DNA from: a bacterium
GTDB taxonomy: Bacteria > Actinomycetota > Aquicultoria > Aquicultorales > Aquicultoraceae
Reading direction: 5' to 3'
DNA length: 34,011 nucleotides
NCBI GenBank assembly: GCA_902810715.1
Contig: CADDYS010000014.1
Coordinates: 1-34,011, forward strand
The position numbers and the translations under genes are program-made. This document shows, one piece after another, positions 16,011-24,355 of the stretch; within the stretch, counting starts at the first letter, position 1, and every line of letters starts with the position of its first letter. The notes under the pieces are model-generated. The model saw only the letters and a program-made list of their open reading frames with translations, was not told the DNA's origin and did no database searches.

Positions 16011-16105
16011 AGTACAGCGTCATGGATAAATTGATGCTTTATTTTACAAAATACCTATCGGTGGTAAAAATGCTTTTCAATCAAAAGAAGACCTGACGCT
16101 GTACT
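16011..16105. mobile_element. MITE-like element with 12-bp terminal inverted repeats
   Basis: AGTACAGCGTCA (16011-16022) and TGACGCTGTACT (16094-16105) are perfect inverted repeats bounding 95 bases without coding capacity. Outside them, CTCCA on the left and GGAG on the right extend the symmetry if a three-base CTA is skipped. This layout suggests a miniature or internally deleted DNA transposon. No clear target duplication is visible. Confidence 0.5.
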
Positions 16106-16299
16106 GGAGAATAGAAAATAGAGAAGTAGAAAATAGATTGATTATTCTCTATTATCTATTTTCTTCTTTGGCTATTCAATAATTTTTATGGTCAGTTGAT
16201 GTGCGGTGAGTACTAGATAACTGAATTCATGCTATTCTATGATATTGATAGCCTTTTATAATTAAGGAAGTTTACTAAAAAATAAGGTAGCCAATACGC

Positions 16300-17313
16300 A
16301 TGAGAAATATCGTAATATTAGTTGATACTGTGGGGGGCGACCGCGGCCCGGCTGAGATCGTAAAGGGCTGTTTAAGCGCATCAAAAATTGTTTCTCATGC
16401 GGACATTGTTCTCTTGGGGCCGGAAGAGCTTCTTAAATCAGAACTGGAAAAAAGCGGCTGGCCTAGTAATATAAAGATAGAGCACGCGCCCGATGTTATA
16501 AGCATGGATGAGGAACCTGCCTGGGCGGTAAGAAACAAAAGCGAATCAACTATCGTTGTGGGCAGCAGAATGGTAAAAGATGGAAGAGCCCAGGCGATCG
16601 TAACTCCAGGCAACACAGGTGCCGTCATGGCGGCGGCCTTATTGATAATGGGCAGGATAAAGGGAATTTCCCGGCCCGCGATACTTGTAAGGTTTCCCAT
16701 TAAAGAGCGGGAAACTTATCTTTTGGATGCCGGTGCAAACGTCGAGTGCAAGCCCGAGAATTTGCTCGAATTTGCCATTATGGCGAATTCTTATCTAAGC
16801 TCTGTATTAAAGATAGAGAACCCATCGATCGGGCTTCTAAGTATAGGAGAAGAAAAGATCAAAGGAAATGATCTTGTAAAAGAGGCTTATCAATTGCTCG
16901 AGAGATCGAAGCTTAATTTTTATGGAAACGTTGAGGGCAATGATATCCCCCGGGGAACCGTCGATATTATCGTTTGCGATGGTTATACAGGCAATATAGT
17001 ATTGAAATTGTCCGAGAGCCTGGTTAAAGAGGTCTTTGCAGAACTAAAAACAATAGTAAAGAACTCTTTTATGGGAAAAATAGGCGGGCTGCTGCTAAAG
17101 CCGGGTTTAAAGAAAATGATAAAGAGACTCGATTATGAAGAATATGGCGGCACCCTTCTTTTGGGGGTAAACGGAGTTTGCGTTATTTGCCACGGCAGCT
17201 CTTCAGCTAAAGCAATCACAAATGCAATTTTGCAGGCGGTAAGTGCAGTTGAGGGCGGGGTCGTTTCAAAGATCAAAGAAGACTTGAAAGGAAAAGCATT
17301 TATTAATGTGTAA
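16300..17313 (+). CDS. plsX: Phosphate acyltransferase PlsX
   Basis: PlsX interconverts acyl-ACP and acyl-phosphate, the acyl donor of PlsY in phospholipid synthesis, at the inner face of the membrane. The 337-residue protein has GNTGAVMAAALLIMGRIKGI and RPAILV (about 105-130), and later GLLSIGEEKIKGND and CDGYTGNIVLKL, all PlsX signatures. The N-terminus reads VDTVGGDRGP where most PlsX have DAMGGDxxP, a mild deviation. ATG 16300 has AAGGT about 11 bases upstream. The gene opens the fab operon and overlaps fabH by eight bases. Acyl-phosphate from FakA/FakB would enter at the same point. Confidence 0.94.
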   Translation: MRNIVILVDTVGGDRGPAEIVKGCLSASKIVSHADIVLLGPEELLKSELEKSGWPSNIKIEHAPDVISMDEEPAWAVRNKSESTIVVGSRMVKDGRAQAIVTPGNTGAVMAAALLIMGRIKGISRPAILVRFPIKERETYLLDAGANVECKPENLLEFAIMANSYLSSVLKIENPSIGLLSIGEEKIKGNDLVKEAYQLLERSKLNFYGNVEGNDIPRGTVDIIVCDGYTGNIVLKLSESLVKEVFAELKTIVKNSFMGKIGGLLLKPGLKKMIKRLDYEEYGGTLLLGVNGVCVICHGSSSAKAITNAILQAVSAVEGGVVSKIKEDLKGKAFINV

Positions 17314-18295
17314 TGGTCCTGCCGGGATAGCCGGTATGGGAGTGTACGTCCCGAACAAAATACTTACAAATAACGACCTTGAAAAAATAGTGGATACAAG
17401 CGACGCATGGATAAGGGCCAGAACCGGTATCGTTGAGCGAAGGGTTGTCGAAGGAGATACCGCAACATCAGACCTGGCCGTTCTCGCTGCAAAGGCGGCC
17501 CTTGAGGATGGGGGCGTTCACATAGATGAAGTCGATCTAATTCTGGTTACAACCTCAACGCCGGACATGATCTTTCCATCCACAGCTTGCCTTGTCCAAA
17601 AAAAGCTGAATTCCAGGGGAGCGGCCGCATTCGACATGCAGGCAGCCTGCACCGGGTTTATCTACGGGATGACGGTTGCGTCGCAGTTTATTGAGACCGG
17701 TATGTATAAGACGGTGCTATTGATCGGCGCCGATGCATTTACAAAACACATAAACTGGAAAGATAGGGGCACCTCTGTTATCTTTGGGGACGGCGCGGGT
17801 GCGTTTGTGTTGCGTGAGGCCGATAAAGGGTACGGCCTACTATCCAGCTATCTTGCGGCGGATGGGTCGGGCGCAGACCTTTTAAAGATACCTGCCGGCG
17901 GCTCGTACCACCCGGGGAGTGAGGAGTCCGTAAGAGAAGGACTTCACTTTGTCTATATGAACGGCAGTGAGGTATTCAAGTTTGCGGTTAGAATTTTTCC
18001 GGAGGCCGTCCAAAGAGCATTGGATAAAGCCGGCCTTACGGTAGATGATATTGATTACTTAGTACCCCACCAGGCAAACATAAGGATTATTAATTCGGGA
18101 ATCGAGAGGCTTGGCATAAATAAAGACAAAGTAGTTATAAACTTAGATAGGTACGGGAATACTTCTACGGCGTCTATCCCATTGGCGCTATATGACCTTT
18201 ACAAGACAGGGTCCCTTAAAAGAGGTGACGTGCTGGTCTTTGTGGGATTTGGAGCCGGGCTTACCTGGGGAGCCAATGTAATTAGATGGTATTAA
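17306..18295 (+). CDS. fabH: 3-oxoacyl-ACP synthase III (KAS III)
   Basis: FabH condenses an acyl-CoA primer with malonyl-ACP to start fatty acid synthesis. The 329-residue thiolase-fold enzyme has the catalytic Cys in DMQAACTGFIYG (near 113), the His in VPHQANIRI and the Asn in DRYGNTSTAS. These form the Cys-His-Asn triad of KAS III. Length is standard. The start at 17306 lies within the last codons of plsX, implying translational coupling. Straight-chain versus branched-chain primer preference cannot be judged here. Confidence 0.95.
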   Translation: MCNGPAGIAGMGVYVPNKILTNNDLEKIVDTSDAWIRARTGIVERRVVEGDTATSDLAVLAAKAALEDGGVHIDEVDLILVTTSTPDMIFPSTACLVQKKLNSRGAAAFDMQAACTGFIYGMTVASQFIETGMYKTVLLIGADAFTKHINWKDRGTSVIFGDGAGAFVLREADKGYGLLSSYLAADGSGADLLKIPAGGSYHPGSEESVREGLHFVYMNGSEVFKFAVRIFPEAVQRALDKAGLTVDDIDYLVPHQANIRIINSGIERLGINKDKVVINLDRYGNTSTASIPLALYDLYKTGSLKRGDVLVFVGFGAGLTWGANVIRWY

Positions 18296-18312
18296 GGAGG
18301 GGAAAGATATCG

Positions 18313-19269
18313 ATGCGAACAAGACTTTGCGAACTTCTAGAAATTGAACACCCCATTATCCAGGGAGGAATGGCCTGGGTATCCACCGCCGAGCTGGTTG
18401 CTGCGGTCTCCAACGCCGGAGGTCTGGGTATAATCGGTGCGGGCCATATGCCGACAGATATTTTGCGTGAGGAGATTCGCAGAACTAAAGAGCTTACAAA
18501 CAAGCCTTTTGGAGTAAATTTAATGCTTCTTACCCCCCATATCAATGAACTTATTGAAGTAACCCTGGAGGAACGTGTCCCCGTTATCACAACGGGCGCC
18601 GGCAACCCGGGGTCCTTTATTGGTAGATTTAAGGAAATAGGAACTAAAGTCATTCCCGTTATCCCTTCCGTAGCTTTGGCCCTGAGGATGGAAAAGGCGG
18701 GTGTCGATGCGGTGATCGCCGAGGGAACGGAGTCCGGAGGCCATGTGGGTGAACTCACTACCATGGCTCTTGTTCCGCAGGTAGTGGATGCGGTGAATAT
18801 CCCCGTTATAGCGGCAGGTGGAATTGCGGATGGAAGAGGTATCGCAGCATCGTTGGCTTTAGGAGCAAGCGGTGTTCAAATCGGGACAAGATTTGTCTGT
18901 GCAACAGAGTGCACGGTTCATGAGAACTATAAGCAAAAAGTCCTTGCCGCTAAGGATAGAGATACAACGGTAACCGGTCGCACAACCGGCCATCCGGCAA
19001 GAGTTATAAAGAATAAACTCTCAAGGGAGTTTGACCGGATGGAGAAAGACGGCGCCTCAGTCGAAGAGCTTGAGCAGTTCGGCTTAGGCAAACTGCGTCT
19101 TGCGGCTAAAGACGGCGACATGGAACAAGGAAGCGTCATGGCGGGTCAAATTGCAGGCCTTGTAAAAGATATAAAACCGGCAGCCGAGATTATCCACGAG
19201 ATGGTCAAGGAAGCCAAGGATGTTATAGGTAAACTGCAAGAGGTTGTACTACAGAGCAACCCAGTATAG
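18313..19269 (+). CDS. fabK: Enoyl-ACP reductase II FabK (FMN-dependent)
   Basis: FabK reduces enoyl-ACP with NAD(P)H and FMN, the last step of each elongation cycle, replacing FabI. The 318-residue TIM-barrel protein starts MRTRLCELLEIEHPIIQGGM. It carries the FabK core SGGHVGELTT (near 147-156) with its catalytic-site His, then PVIAAGGIADGRG and GASGVQIGTRFV for flavin phosphate binding. AAGGAGGGG, about 10 bases before ATG 18313, sets this start; an earlier in-frame ATG at 18286 would overlap fabH and precede the ribosome binding site. A 48-bp REP-like repeat follows six bases after the stop. A second, more divergent homologue lies at 21343. Confidence 0.9.
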   Translation: MRTRLCELLEIEHPIIQGGMAWVSTAELVAAVSNAGGLGIIGAGHMPTDILREEIRRTKELTNKPFGVNLMLLTPHINELIEVTLEERVPVITTGAGNPGSFIGRFKEIGTKVIPVIPSVALALRMEKAGVDAVIAEGTESGGHVGELTTMALVPQVVDAVNIPVIAAGGIADGRGIAASLALGASGVQIGTRFVCATECTVHENYKQKVLAAKDRDTTVTGRTTGHPARVIKNKLSREFDRMEKDGASVEELEQFGLGKLRLAAKDGDMEQGSVMAGQIAGLVKDIKPAAEIIHEMVKEAKDVIGKLQEVVLQSNPV

Positions 19270-19274
19270 ACAGA

Positions 19275-19322
19275 GTGTAGTTGCCTGATTTATCAGGCCA
19301 AAGAAGCTCCATAAATGGAGCA
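19275..19322. repeat. REP/BIME-like double hairpin, perfect inverted copy of 12254-12301
   Basis: All 48 bases match the reverse complement of 12254-12301. The unit begins with GTAG (19277-19280), then has hairpins GCCTGAT-TT-ATCAGGC and GCTCCAT-AA-ATGGAGC. Compared with the other copy, the far GTAG partner has been lost. It sits inside the operon between fabK and fabD, so the mRNA would carry two stable stem-loops upstream of the fabD start. Confidence 0.8.
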
Positions 19323-19346
19323 ATAACAATATATTATCGAGGAATT

Positions 19347-20294
19347 ATGGGTTACATGAATGGAATAGCATTCGTATTTCCGGGCCAAGGGTCGCAATAT
19401 GTCGGGATGGGTAAGGATATCGTCGATAAGTATCCCGAAATAAAACGTACCTTTACACGAGCAAAAGAAATACTTGGGACAGACTATTTAGACATCTGCC
19501 TTAACGGGCCCGAAGAAAAGCTAAACGACACAATCAACACGCAACTGTGTGTATATATTCTAAGCATCGGCATCTACAGAGTTATCGACAGCTATGGTTT
19601 TAAGCCGCAAATTATGGCGGGCCACAGCCTGGGCGAGTACAGCGCGCTTACCGCCTCTCAAACGTTTAAGTTCTCTGACGGCCTGCGCATAGTGGCAAAA
19701 AGAGCCGAAATAATGAGCAAAGAGGCTAAGAGATATCCAGGCAAGATGCTTGCGGTTTTAGGCGGGGATTTGAGAGCGGTTGAAAATGTGATCGAAGAAC
19801 TGTCCGGTCAGGGCACGATCGCCATTGCCAACTATAACTGTCCCGGCCAAATCGTTGTGTCAATCGAGGCTTATATGATGGAACCGGTCACCCGGGCCTT
19901 AAAGGAGGCCGGTGCAAAAAAGATTATCGAGCTTCCCGTAAGCGGAGCCTTTCACTCGCAAATGATGGCAGGCGCAGAAGAACAGTTTAAGAAATTTCTG
20001 GACAACCATATCTTCTTAACCTCTGAAGTGCCAATTGTGCCAAATACAATAGCGAGACCGGTAGTTGATGCCATAGAGTTGCGAGGCGCTCTTCAATCAC
20101 AGATATCTTCTTCGGTAAAATGGCAGCAATCCATAGAGCAGATGATCGGCCTGGGCATAAGGACATTTGTCGAAATAGGCCCGGGCGATGTTCTATCCAA
20201 GATTATCAAAAGAATTGATAGGCAGGCCGATATCATGCCAACAGATAAACCGGATATTTTGGAAGCGGTTATTGAGTATTTAAAGGATGTTTAA
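19347..20294 (+). CDS. fabD: Malonyl-CoA:ACP transacylase
   Basis: FabD moves malonyl from CoA to ACP to supply elongation units. The protein of about 315 residues starts near MNGIAFVFPGQGSQYVGMG. It has the nucleophile Ser in GHSLGEYSAL (near 94) and the catalytic His in SGAFHSQMM. Two starts are possible: ATG 19347, four bases after GAGGA, and ATG 19356, twelve bases after it. The longer open frame upstream only covers the REP-like repeat and should not be used. The stop overlaps the fabG ATG by one base. Confidence 0.93.
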   Translation: MGYMNGIAFVFPGQGSQYVGMGKDIVDKYPEIKRTFTRAKEILGTDYLDICLNGPEEKLNDTINTQLCVYILSIGIYRVIDSYGFKPQIMAGHSLGEYSALTASQTFKFSDGLRIVAKRAEIMSKEAKRYPGKMLAVLGGDLRAVENVIEELSGQGTIAIANYNCPGQIVVSIEAYMMEPVTRALKEAGAKKIIELPVSGAFHSQMMAGAEEQFKKFLDNHIFLTSEVPIVPNTIARPVVDAIELRGALQSQISSSVKWQQSIEQMIGLGIRTFVEIGPGDVLSKIIKRIDRQADIMPTDKPDILEAVIEYLKDV

Positions 20295-21034
20295 TGAGAC
20301 TTGATGGTAAAGTTGCACTGGTAACAGGCGGGACCCGGGGGATCGGGGCAGCGATATGCGTGAGGCTTGCAAAAGAGGGAGCCGACATTGCTCTAACGGG
20401 GCGGGATAAAAACGCAGCTGCTAAAGTTATCTCTACGGTGGAAGGGCTTGGAAAAAAAGCATTTTTTTTTGAAGGCAACGTTACCGATAAAAATAAAATG
20501 GACGAATTAATCGCCGATGTCGAGAAGCAGCTTGGCCCGATTGATATCCTGGTAAATAACGCGGGAATCACCCGCGATAACCTCTTCGTTAGGATGAAAG
20601 AGGAGGACTGGCGCTCGGTAATTGACACGAACCTCACGGGGATATTCAATGTTACTCAAGCGGTATCAAAGCTTATGCTAAAAAGAAAGCAGGGTTCAAT
20701 CATAAACATCTCGTCTGTTGTTGGCCTTGCGGGTAACGCCGGACAGGCGAATTATGCAGCATCTAAAGCCGGTATTGTGGGATTAACGAAAGCCCTTGCA
20801 AAGGAATTTGCAAGCAGGAATATTAGAGTCAACGCGATTGCGCCGGGTTTCATTGAAACCGGGATGACGGGGCAGCTCTCAGACGATGTTAGAGAAAAAG
20901 CACGCCGGCAAATCCCGCTTGGGTTCTTTGGTAAACCCGAGGACGTAGCGGCTGCAGTCGTATATCTTGCATCCGGTGATGCAAGATATATAACCGGCCA
21001 AGTCCTAGTTATAGATGGCGGAATGATAATGTAG
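20294..21034 (+). CDS. fabG: 3-oxoacyl-ACP reductase
   Basis: FabG reduces 3-oxoacyl-ACP with NADPH. The 246-residue short-chain dehydrogenase has the cofactor motif TGGTRGIG (residues 12-19), NNAG in the middle, the catalytic Ser in INISSVVG and the pair YAASKAG (Tyr, Lys). The typical C-terminus ITGQVLVIDGG is present. The ATG shares one base with the fabD stop, indicating coupled translation. It contains a run of eight T (20464-20471) that encodes KAFFFEG and keeps the frame. Confidence 0.95.
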   Translation: MRLDGKVALVTGGTRGIGAAICVRLAKEGADIALTGRDKNAAAKVISTVEGLGKKAFFFEGNVTDKNKMDELIADVEKQLGPIDILVNNAGITRDNLFVRMKEEDWRSVIDTNLTGIFNVTQAVSKLMLKRKQGSIINISSVVGLAGNAGQANYAASKAGIVGLTKALAKEFASRNIRVNAIAPGFIETGMTGQLSDDVREKARRQIPLGFFGKPEDVAAAVVYLASGDARYITGQVLVIDGGMIM

Positions 21035-21058
21035 TTTTTACGAAGGGGGGTGCTGTTT

Positions 21059-21298
21059 ATGGCCGATAAACAAATCTTTTCAAAAATAAAAGATATTGTC
21101 GTCGAGCAGCTGGGCGTAGATGATGAAGAGGTATCGTTGTCAACATCTTTTGTTGATGACCTTGGGGCAGATAGCCTTGATATTGTTGAGTTGGTTATGG
21201 CTATGGAAGAGGAGTTCGATATCGAGATACCGGATGAGGATGCCGCCTCCATCAGCACGGTTGAGGATGTAGTAGAGTACGTCGAGCACAAGATATAA
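21059..21298 (+). CDS. acpP: Acyl carrier protein
   Basis: The 79-residue acidic protein carries growing acyl chains on 4'-phosphopantetheine attached to Ser39 in the motif [11 protein letters not shown]. Helix III ends with [12 protein letters not shown], as in other bacterial ACPs. AAGGGGGG, eight bases before ATG 21059, is a strong ribosome binding site. An in-frame GTG at 21050 overlaps it and is not the start. It lies 24 bases after fabG, the usual order. Confidence 0.96.
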   Translation: MADKQIFSKIKDIVVEQLGVDDEEVSLSTSFVDDLGADSLDIVELVMAMEEEFDIEIPDEDAASISTVEDVVEYVEHKI

Positions 21299-21342
21299 AA
21301 TACGTTTGGATGGTTGAGTATTGATCTTAAGAAGGAAAATAC

Positions 21343-22314
21343 ATGAGTTTACCTAGCCTAAAAATAGGCGATCTGGTGGCTAAGCTGCCGATTATACAGG
21401 GCGGCATGGCTGTTCGCATATCGATGGCGCGGCTGGCTGCGGCAGTCGCTAATGAAGGCGGCATAGGCCTTATAGCCGCCTCAGGAATTAAACCTCCTGA
21501 GTTGATCGAAAACATTAGAGAAGCTCGTAAGTTGAGTGATGGAATTATTGGTATAAATGTTATGTTTGCCGTACTAGAGTTTGCAAATCTGGTAAAAGCG
21601 GCAATCCAAGAAGGGATCGATCTTATTGTCGCAGGAGCAGGCTTCTCACGAGATGCGTTCAAGTTATGCGCCGAGGCAAAAGTACCTTTTGTTCCGATCA
21701 TTTCATCTGAAAAGGGTGCTAAACTTTCTGAGAAGTTGGGTGCGTCTGCCGTTATATTGGAAGGCAAAGAGGCAGGCGGCCACCTTGGGACTCTTGAGCC
21801 GATGTTCAATGCCCTGCCACGAATAGTAGAATCTGTTGATATACCCATCGTTGCAGCGGGCGGTATCCTCCATGGCAAAGATATAGCAAAAGCTCTATCT
21901 ATGGGCGCAAGCGGTGTCCAGATGGGCTCAAGATTTGCTCTTAGCGAAGAAGCAAATGCCGACATCGCTTGGAAAAAGGCCTGCATCAACGCAAAGCCGG
22001 AGGATGTGGTCCTGGTTGAAAGCCCTGTTGGGATGACAGCTCGCGCGCTAAACAACGCGTTCATCAAAAGGATTGTGAGTTCGGGCAAAGAAAAGATAAA
22101 GGTGCGCTGCATCAAGTGCCTAAAGGAATGTAAGAGGAATTACTGCATATTTGATGCCCTTGAAAAGGCCCGGATAGGCGACCTTGAAAACGGGCTTATA
22201 TTCTGCGGCGAACGCATCGGCGAGATAAAAGAGATTTTAACCGTAAAGGAGATTTTCAAGAATCTAGTGAAAGAGTATGAAGAAGCAATAAGTCCGGTGG
22301 GTGCTTATGGCTAG
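21343..22314 (+). CDS. Second FabK-like flavin oxidoreductase (nitronate monooxygenase family)
   Basis: The 323-residue TIM-barrel flavoprotein shares the FabK layout: LPIIQGGMAVRIS at the start, EAGGHLGTLEPM near 147, PIVAAGGILHGKD and GASGVQMGSRF. It also has a Cys-rich C-terminal segment (CIKCLKECKRNYC, about 256-268) that could bind metal or an iron-sulfur cluster, which the first FabK lacks. This variant is known from clostridial-type nitronate monooxygenase/FabK-like proteins. Placed between acpP and fabF, it may be a second enoyl-ACP reductase or a FabM-like or redox helper; the substrate is open. AAGGAAA precedes ATG 21343. Its last eight bases overlap the fabF start. Confidence 0.8.
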   Translation: MSLPSLKIGDLVAKLPIIQGGMAVRISMARLAAAVANEGGIGLIAASGIKPPELIENIREARKLSDGIIGINVMFAVLEFANLVKAAIQEGIDLIVAGAGFSRDAFKLCAEAKVPFVPIISSEKGAKLSEKLGASAVILEGKEAGGHLGTLEPMFNALPRIVESVDIPIVAAGGILHGKDIAKALSMGASGVQMGSRFALSEEANADIAWKKACINAKPEDVVLVESPVGMTARALNNAFIKRIVSSGKEKIKVRCIKCLKECKRNYCIFDALEKARIGDLENGLIFCGERIGEIKEILTVKEIFKNLVKEYEEAISPVGAYG

Positions 22315-23548
22315 GCGGGTTGTAATAACCGGCCTGGGCACGATATCCCCATTTGGAATCGGAAGAGATATTTTTTGGTCCAGCCTGGTTAACGGAAAAT
22401 CTGGAATAAGGTCGATTCAGAGCTTCGACACCACGGGTTACCCGTCAACAATAGCAGGTGAAGTACCGGATTTTGACCCATTCGATTTTCTTGATCACAA
22501 AGAGGCGCGGAGGATGGATCGATTCCAGCAACTTGCGGTAGCTGCCGCATCGCTTGCTATAACGGATGCACGCCTAGAGATAACACCCGACATCGCTGAT
22601 ATGATAGGCGTTATGGTTGCTTCTGGAATAGGCGGTCTTGGGACCATGGAAGAGTCGATGAAGATTCTTTTGCAAAAAGGCCCCCGAAGAGTCGGCCCAT
22701 TTGTTGTCCCCATGATGATAACGGACCTGGCAGCCGGACATATCTCCATAATGTTTGGGGCTAAGGGACCTAACTATTGCACTACATCCGCATGCGCATC
22801 AAGCAACCACGCTATCGGCGATTCGTTTGAGATTATCAAGCGTGGAATCGCCAACGTCATGATTGCCGGAGGCGCCGAGGCTTCCATCACACCTCTCGGT
22901 ATTGCAGCTTTCTGTGGCGCAAGGACTCTATCCACCAGAAACGATGAGCCGGAGAAGGCCAGCAGGCCGTTCGATATCGGAAGAGATGGCTTTGTGATGG
23001 GCGAGGGATCAGGTATTATAATTTTAGAAGAGTTAAGCCACGCTCTATCGAGGGGAGCCAAAATTTACGCTGAGATTGTAGGGTACGGTGCAACCGCCGA
23101 CGCCTTTCATATAACTCAGCCCGACCCCAGCGGTCAGGGCGCAATCAGGGCGATGGATATGGCGATTAAAGAGGCGGGCATCCAAAAAGAAAAGGTGGAT
23201 TACATCAACGCCCACGGCACATCAACCGAGATAGGAGATATTGCCGAGACAAAAGCCGTAAAAGATCTTTTTGGGGACCATGCCTACAACATGTTGATAA
23301 GCTCGACTAAGTCAATGACGGGGCACCTGCTTGGCGCAGCGGGGGCGATTGAGGCGGTTGCATGTTCTTTAGTCGTGAAAAACGGGGTGGTTCCGCCGAC
23401 GATAAATCTGGAGATACCCGACACGGAGTGCGATTTAAATTATGTGCCGAACAATGCGGTGCAAAAAGATATAAGGTTTGCCCTATCAAATTCATTTGGT
23501 TTTGGTGGCCATAACGCAAGTATACTTATCAAAAGGTTCGAGGAATAG
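22307..23548 (+). CDS. fabF: 3-oxoacyl-ACP synthase II (KAS II)
   Basis: FabF elongates acyl-ACP with malonyl-ACP. The protein of about 413 residues has the nucleophile Cys in CTTSACASSNHAIGD (near 163), and the two catalytic His in NAHGTSTEIGD (near 303) and MTGHLLGAAGA (near 339). It ends with the NSFGFGGHNAS glycine-rich motif. ATG 22307 follows CGGTGGG and overlaps the stop of the FabK-like gene. It is the last fatty acid gene of the operon; rnc follows after two bases. Confidence 0.95.
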   Translation: MARRVVITGLGTISPFGIGRDIFWSSLVNGKSGIRSIQSFDTTGYPSTIAGEVPDFDPFDFLDHKEARRMDRFQQLAVAAASLAITDARLEITPDIADMIGVMVASGIGGLGTMEESMKILLQKGPRRVGPFVVPMMITDLAAGHISIMFGAKGPNYCTTSACASSNHAIGDSFEIIKRGIANVMIAGGAEASITPLGIAAFCGARTLSTRNDEPEKASRPFDIGRDGFVMGEGSGIIILEELSHALSRGAKIYAEIVGYGATADAFHITQPDPSGQGAIRAMDMAIKEAGIQKEKVDYINAHGTSTEIGDIAETKAVKDLFGDHAYNMLISSTKSMTGHLLGAAGAIEAVACSLVVKNGVVPPTINLEIPDTECDLNYVPNNAVQKDIRFALSNSFGFGGHNASILIKRFEE

Positions 23549-23550
23549 GG

Positions 23551-24252
23551 ATGTCGCTTCCTGAGAATGTTCACCAAGCTGAGGAGTATCTCGGCTTCAA
23601 ATTCAAGAATAAGGAGTTGCTGTTTCAAGCGTTAACCCATCGGTCTTACAGCTTTGAGAAAGACCTTTCGGTAACGAATGAAAAGCTTGAGTTTCTAGGG
23701 GACTCCGTCCTCAGCCTGGTTGTGACGGAGTATATATATCACAAATTCCCCCAACTCAACGAGGGCGATCTGGCAAAACTTCGGGCAAACGTCGTAAATG
23801 CCAACTTCCTTGCCAATATAGCTAAAGGTCTTCATGTCGGTGAGGTCCTCCTTATGGGAAAGGGCGCCGAGCAGACAGGAGGCCGGGCACGGGTTTCGAT
23901 CTTAGGGGATGCGCTGGAGGCTATCATGGGCGCGATATACCTTGATCAGGGGATGGAGGCCGCAAACAAGTTCATCTTAAAACACTTTAAAAGCCTTATC
24001 GACGAGAGGGAGTCCCTCGGTCAGTTCGGGGATCCAAAGACCAGGCTACAAGAGCTGGTTATGGCCGAATACGGCAACATCCCCAGATATCGCACAGTTG
24101 ATGAGTTTGGTCCTGTCCACGACAGAAATTTTGTTGTAAAAGTTTATATAAACGATAAAGTTTGGGGACATGGGGTAGGAAAGAGTAAAAAGAAAGCCGA
24201 GCAAGACGCTGCTAAAGAAGCACTAATTAAGTTTGAAAGCGAAAGTAAGTAG
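23551..24252 (+). CDS. rnc: Ribonuclease III
   Basis: RNase III cuts double-stranded RNA, including rRNA precursors. The 233-residue protein has the signature NEKLEFLGDSVLSLVV (about 43-58) with the metal-binding Glu and Asp. The second acidic pair lies in GDALEAIMGAIYLD, and a C-terminal dsRNA-binding domain (about 158-230) ends KSKKKAEQDAAKEAL. It follows fabF by two bases, so ribosome and RNA processing is tied to lipid synthesis in one transcript. The acp-fabF-rnc-smc order is widespread in Gram-positive-type bacteria. Confidence 0.96.
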   Translation: MSLPENVHQAEEYLGFKFKNKELLFQALTHRSYSFEKDLSVTNEKLEFLGDSVLSLVVTEYIYHKFPQLNEGDLAKLRANVVNANFLANIAKGLHVGEVLLMGKGAEQTGGRARVSILGDALEAIMGAIYLDQGMEAANKFILKHFKSLIDERESLGQFGDPKTRLQELVMAEYGNIPRYRTVDEFGPVHDRNFVVKVYINDKVWGHGVGKSKKKAEQDAAKEALIKFESESK

Positions 24253-24254
24253 CA

Positions 24255-24342
24255 TATTAGCTGACAGCTCATAGCTCACAGCTCATAGGGTGTAGGCAAG
24301 AGGTGTTGGCATTAATTCTTTGCTTTCAGCTGTGAGCTAATA
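24255..24342. repeat. Inverted repeat between rnc and smc
   Basis: TATTAGCTGACAGCTC (24255-24270) matches the reverse complement of 24327-24342 at 14 of 16 positions. The left arm contains extra AGCTCAYAG units in tandem (24265-24287), so several foldings compete. The right arm ends just before the smc ribosome binding site (AAGGAG, 24344), and pairing could influence smc translation. Confidence 0.5.
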
Positions 24343-24355
24343 CAAGGAGCAATCG

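Larger units (their letters stand above)
15841..16299. other. Gene-free stretch rich in palindromes before plsX
   Basis: Together with the terminator this is a 505-base gap. It holds a REP-like hairpin (15869-15894) and a weaker relative, GCAGGCTAAAGCCTG (15979-15993). Next come a MITE-like element (16011-16105) and an AT-rich dyad, AGAAAATAGAT/ATCTATTTTCT, near 16127-16175. The -10-like box TATAAT (16257-16262), 38 bases before plsX, is the best candidate for the fatty acid operon promoter; its -35 is weak. No open frame looks real. Confidence 0.6.

Noticed and set aside
16181-16299. FapR-type operator before plsX
   Set aside because: GAGTACTAGATAAC only loosely resembles the FapR consensus and lacks the right half.
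15841-16299. CRISPR array in the palindrome-rich gap
   Set aside because: The palindromes are unique or paired, with no regular repeat-spacer pattern.
19281-19346. Extended N-terminus of FabD
   Set aside because: It translates the REP-like repeat; family members start at MxxIAFVFPGQG and a ribosome binding site lies at 19339.
21343-22314. Calling the second FabK-like protein a plain nitronate monooxygenase
   Set aside because: Family membership fits, but placement between acpP and fabF argues for a lipid role; function left open.
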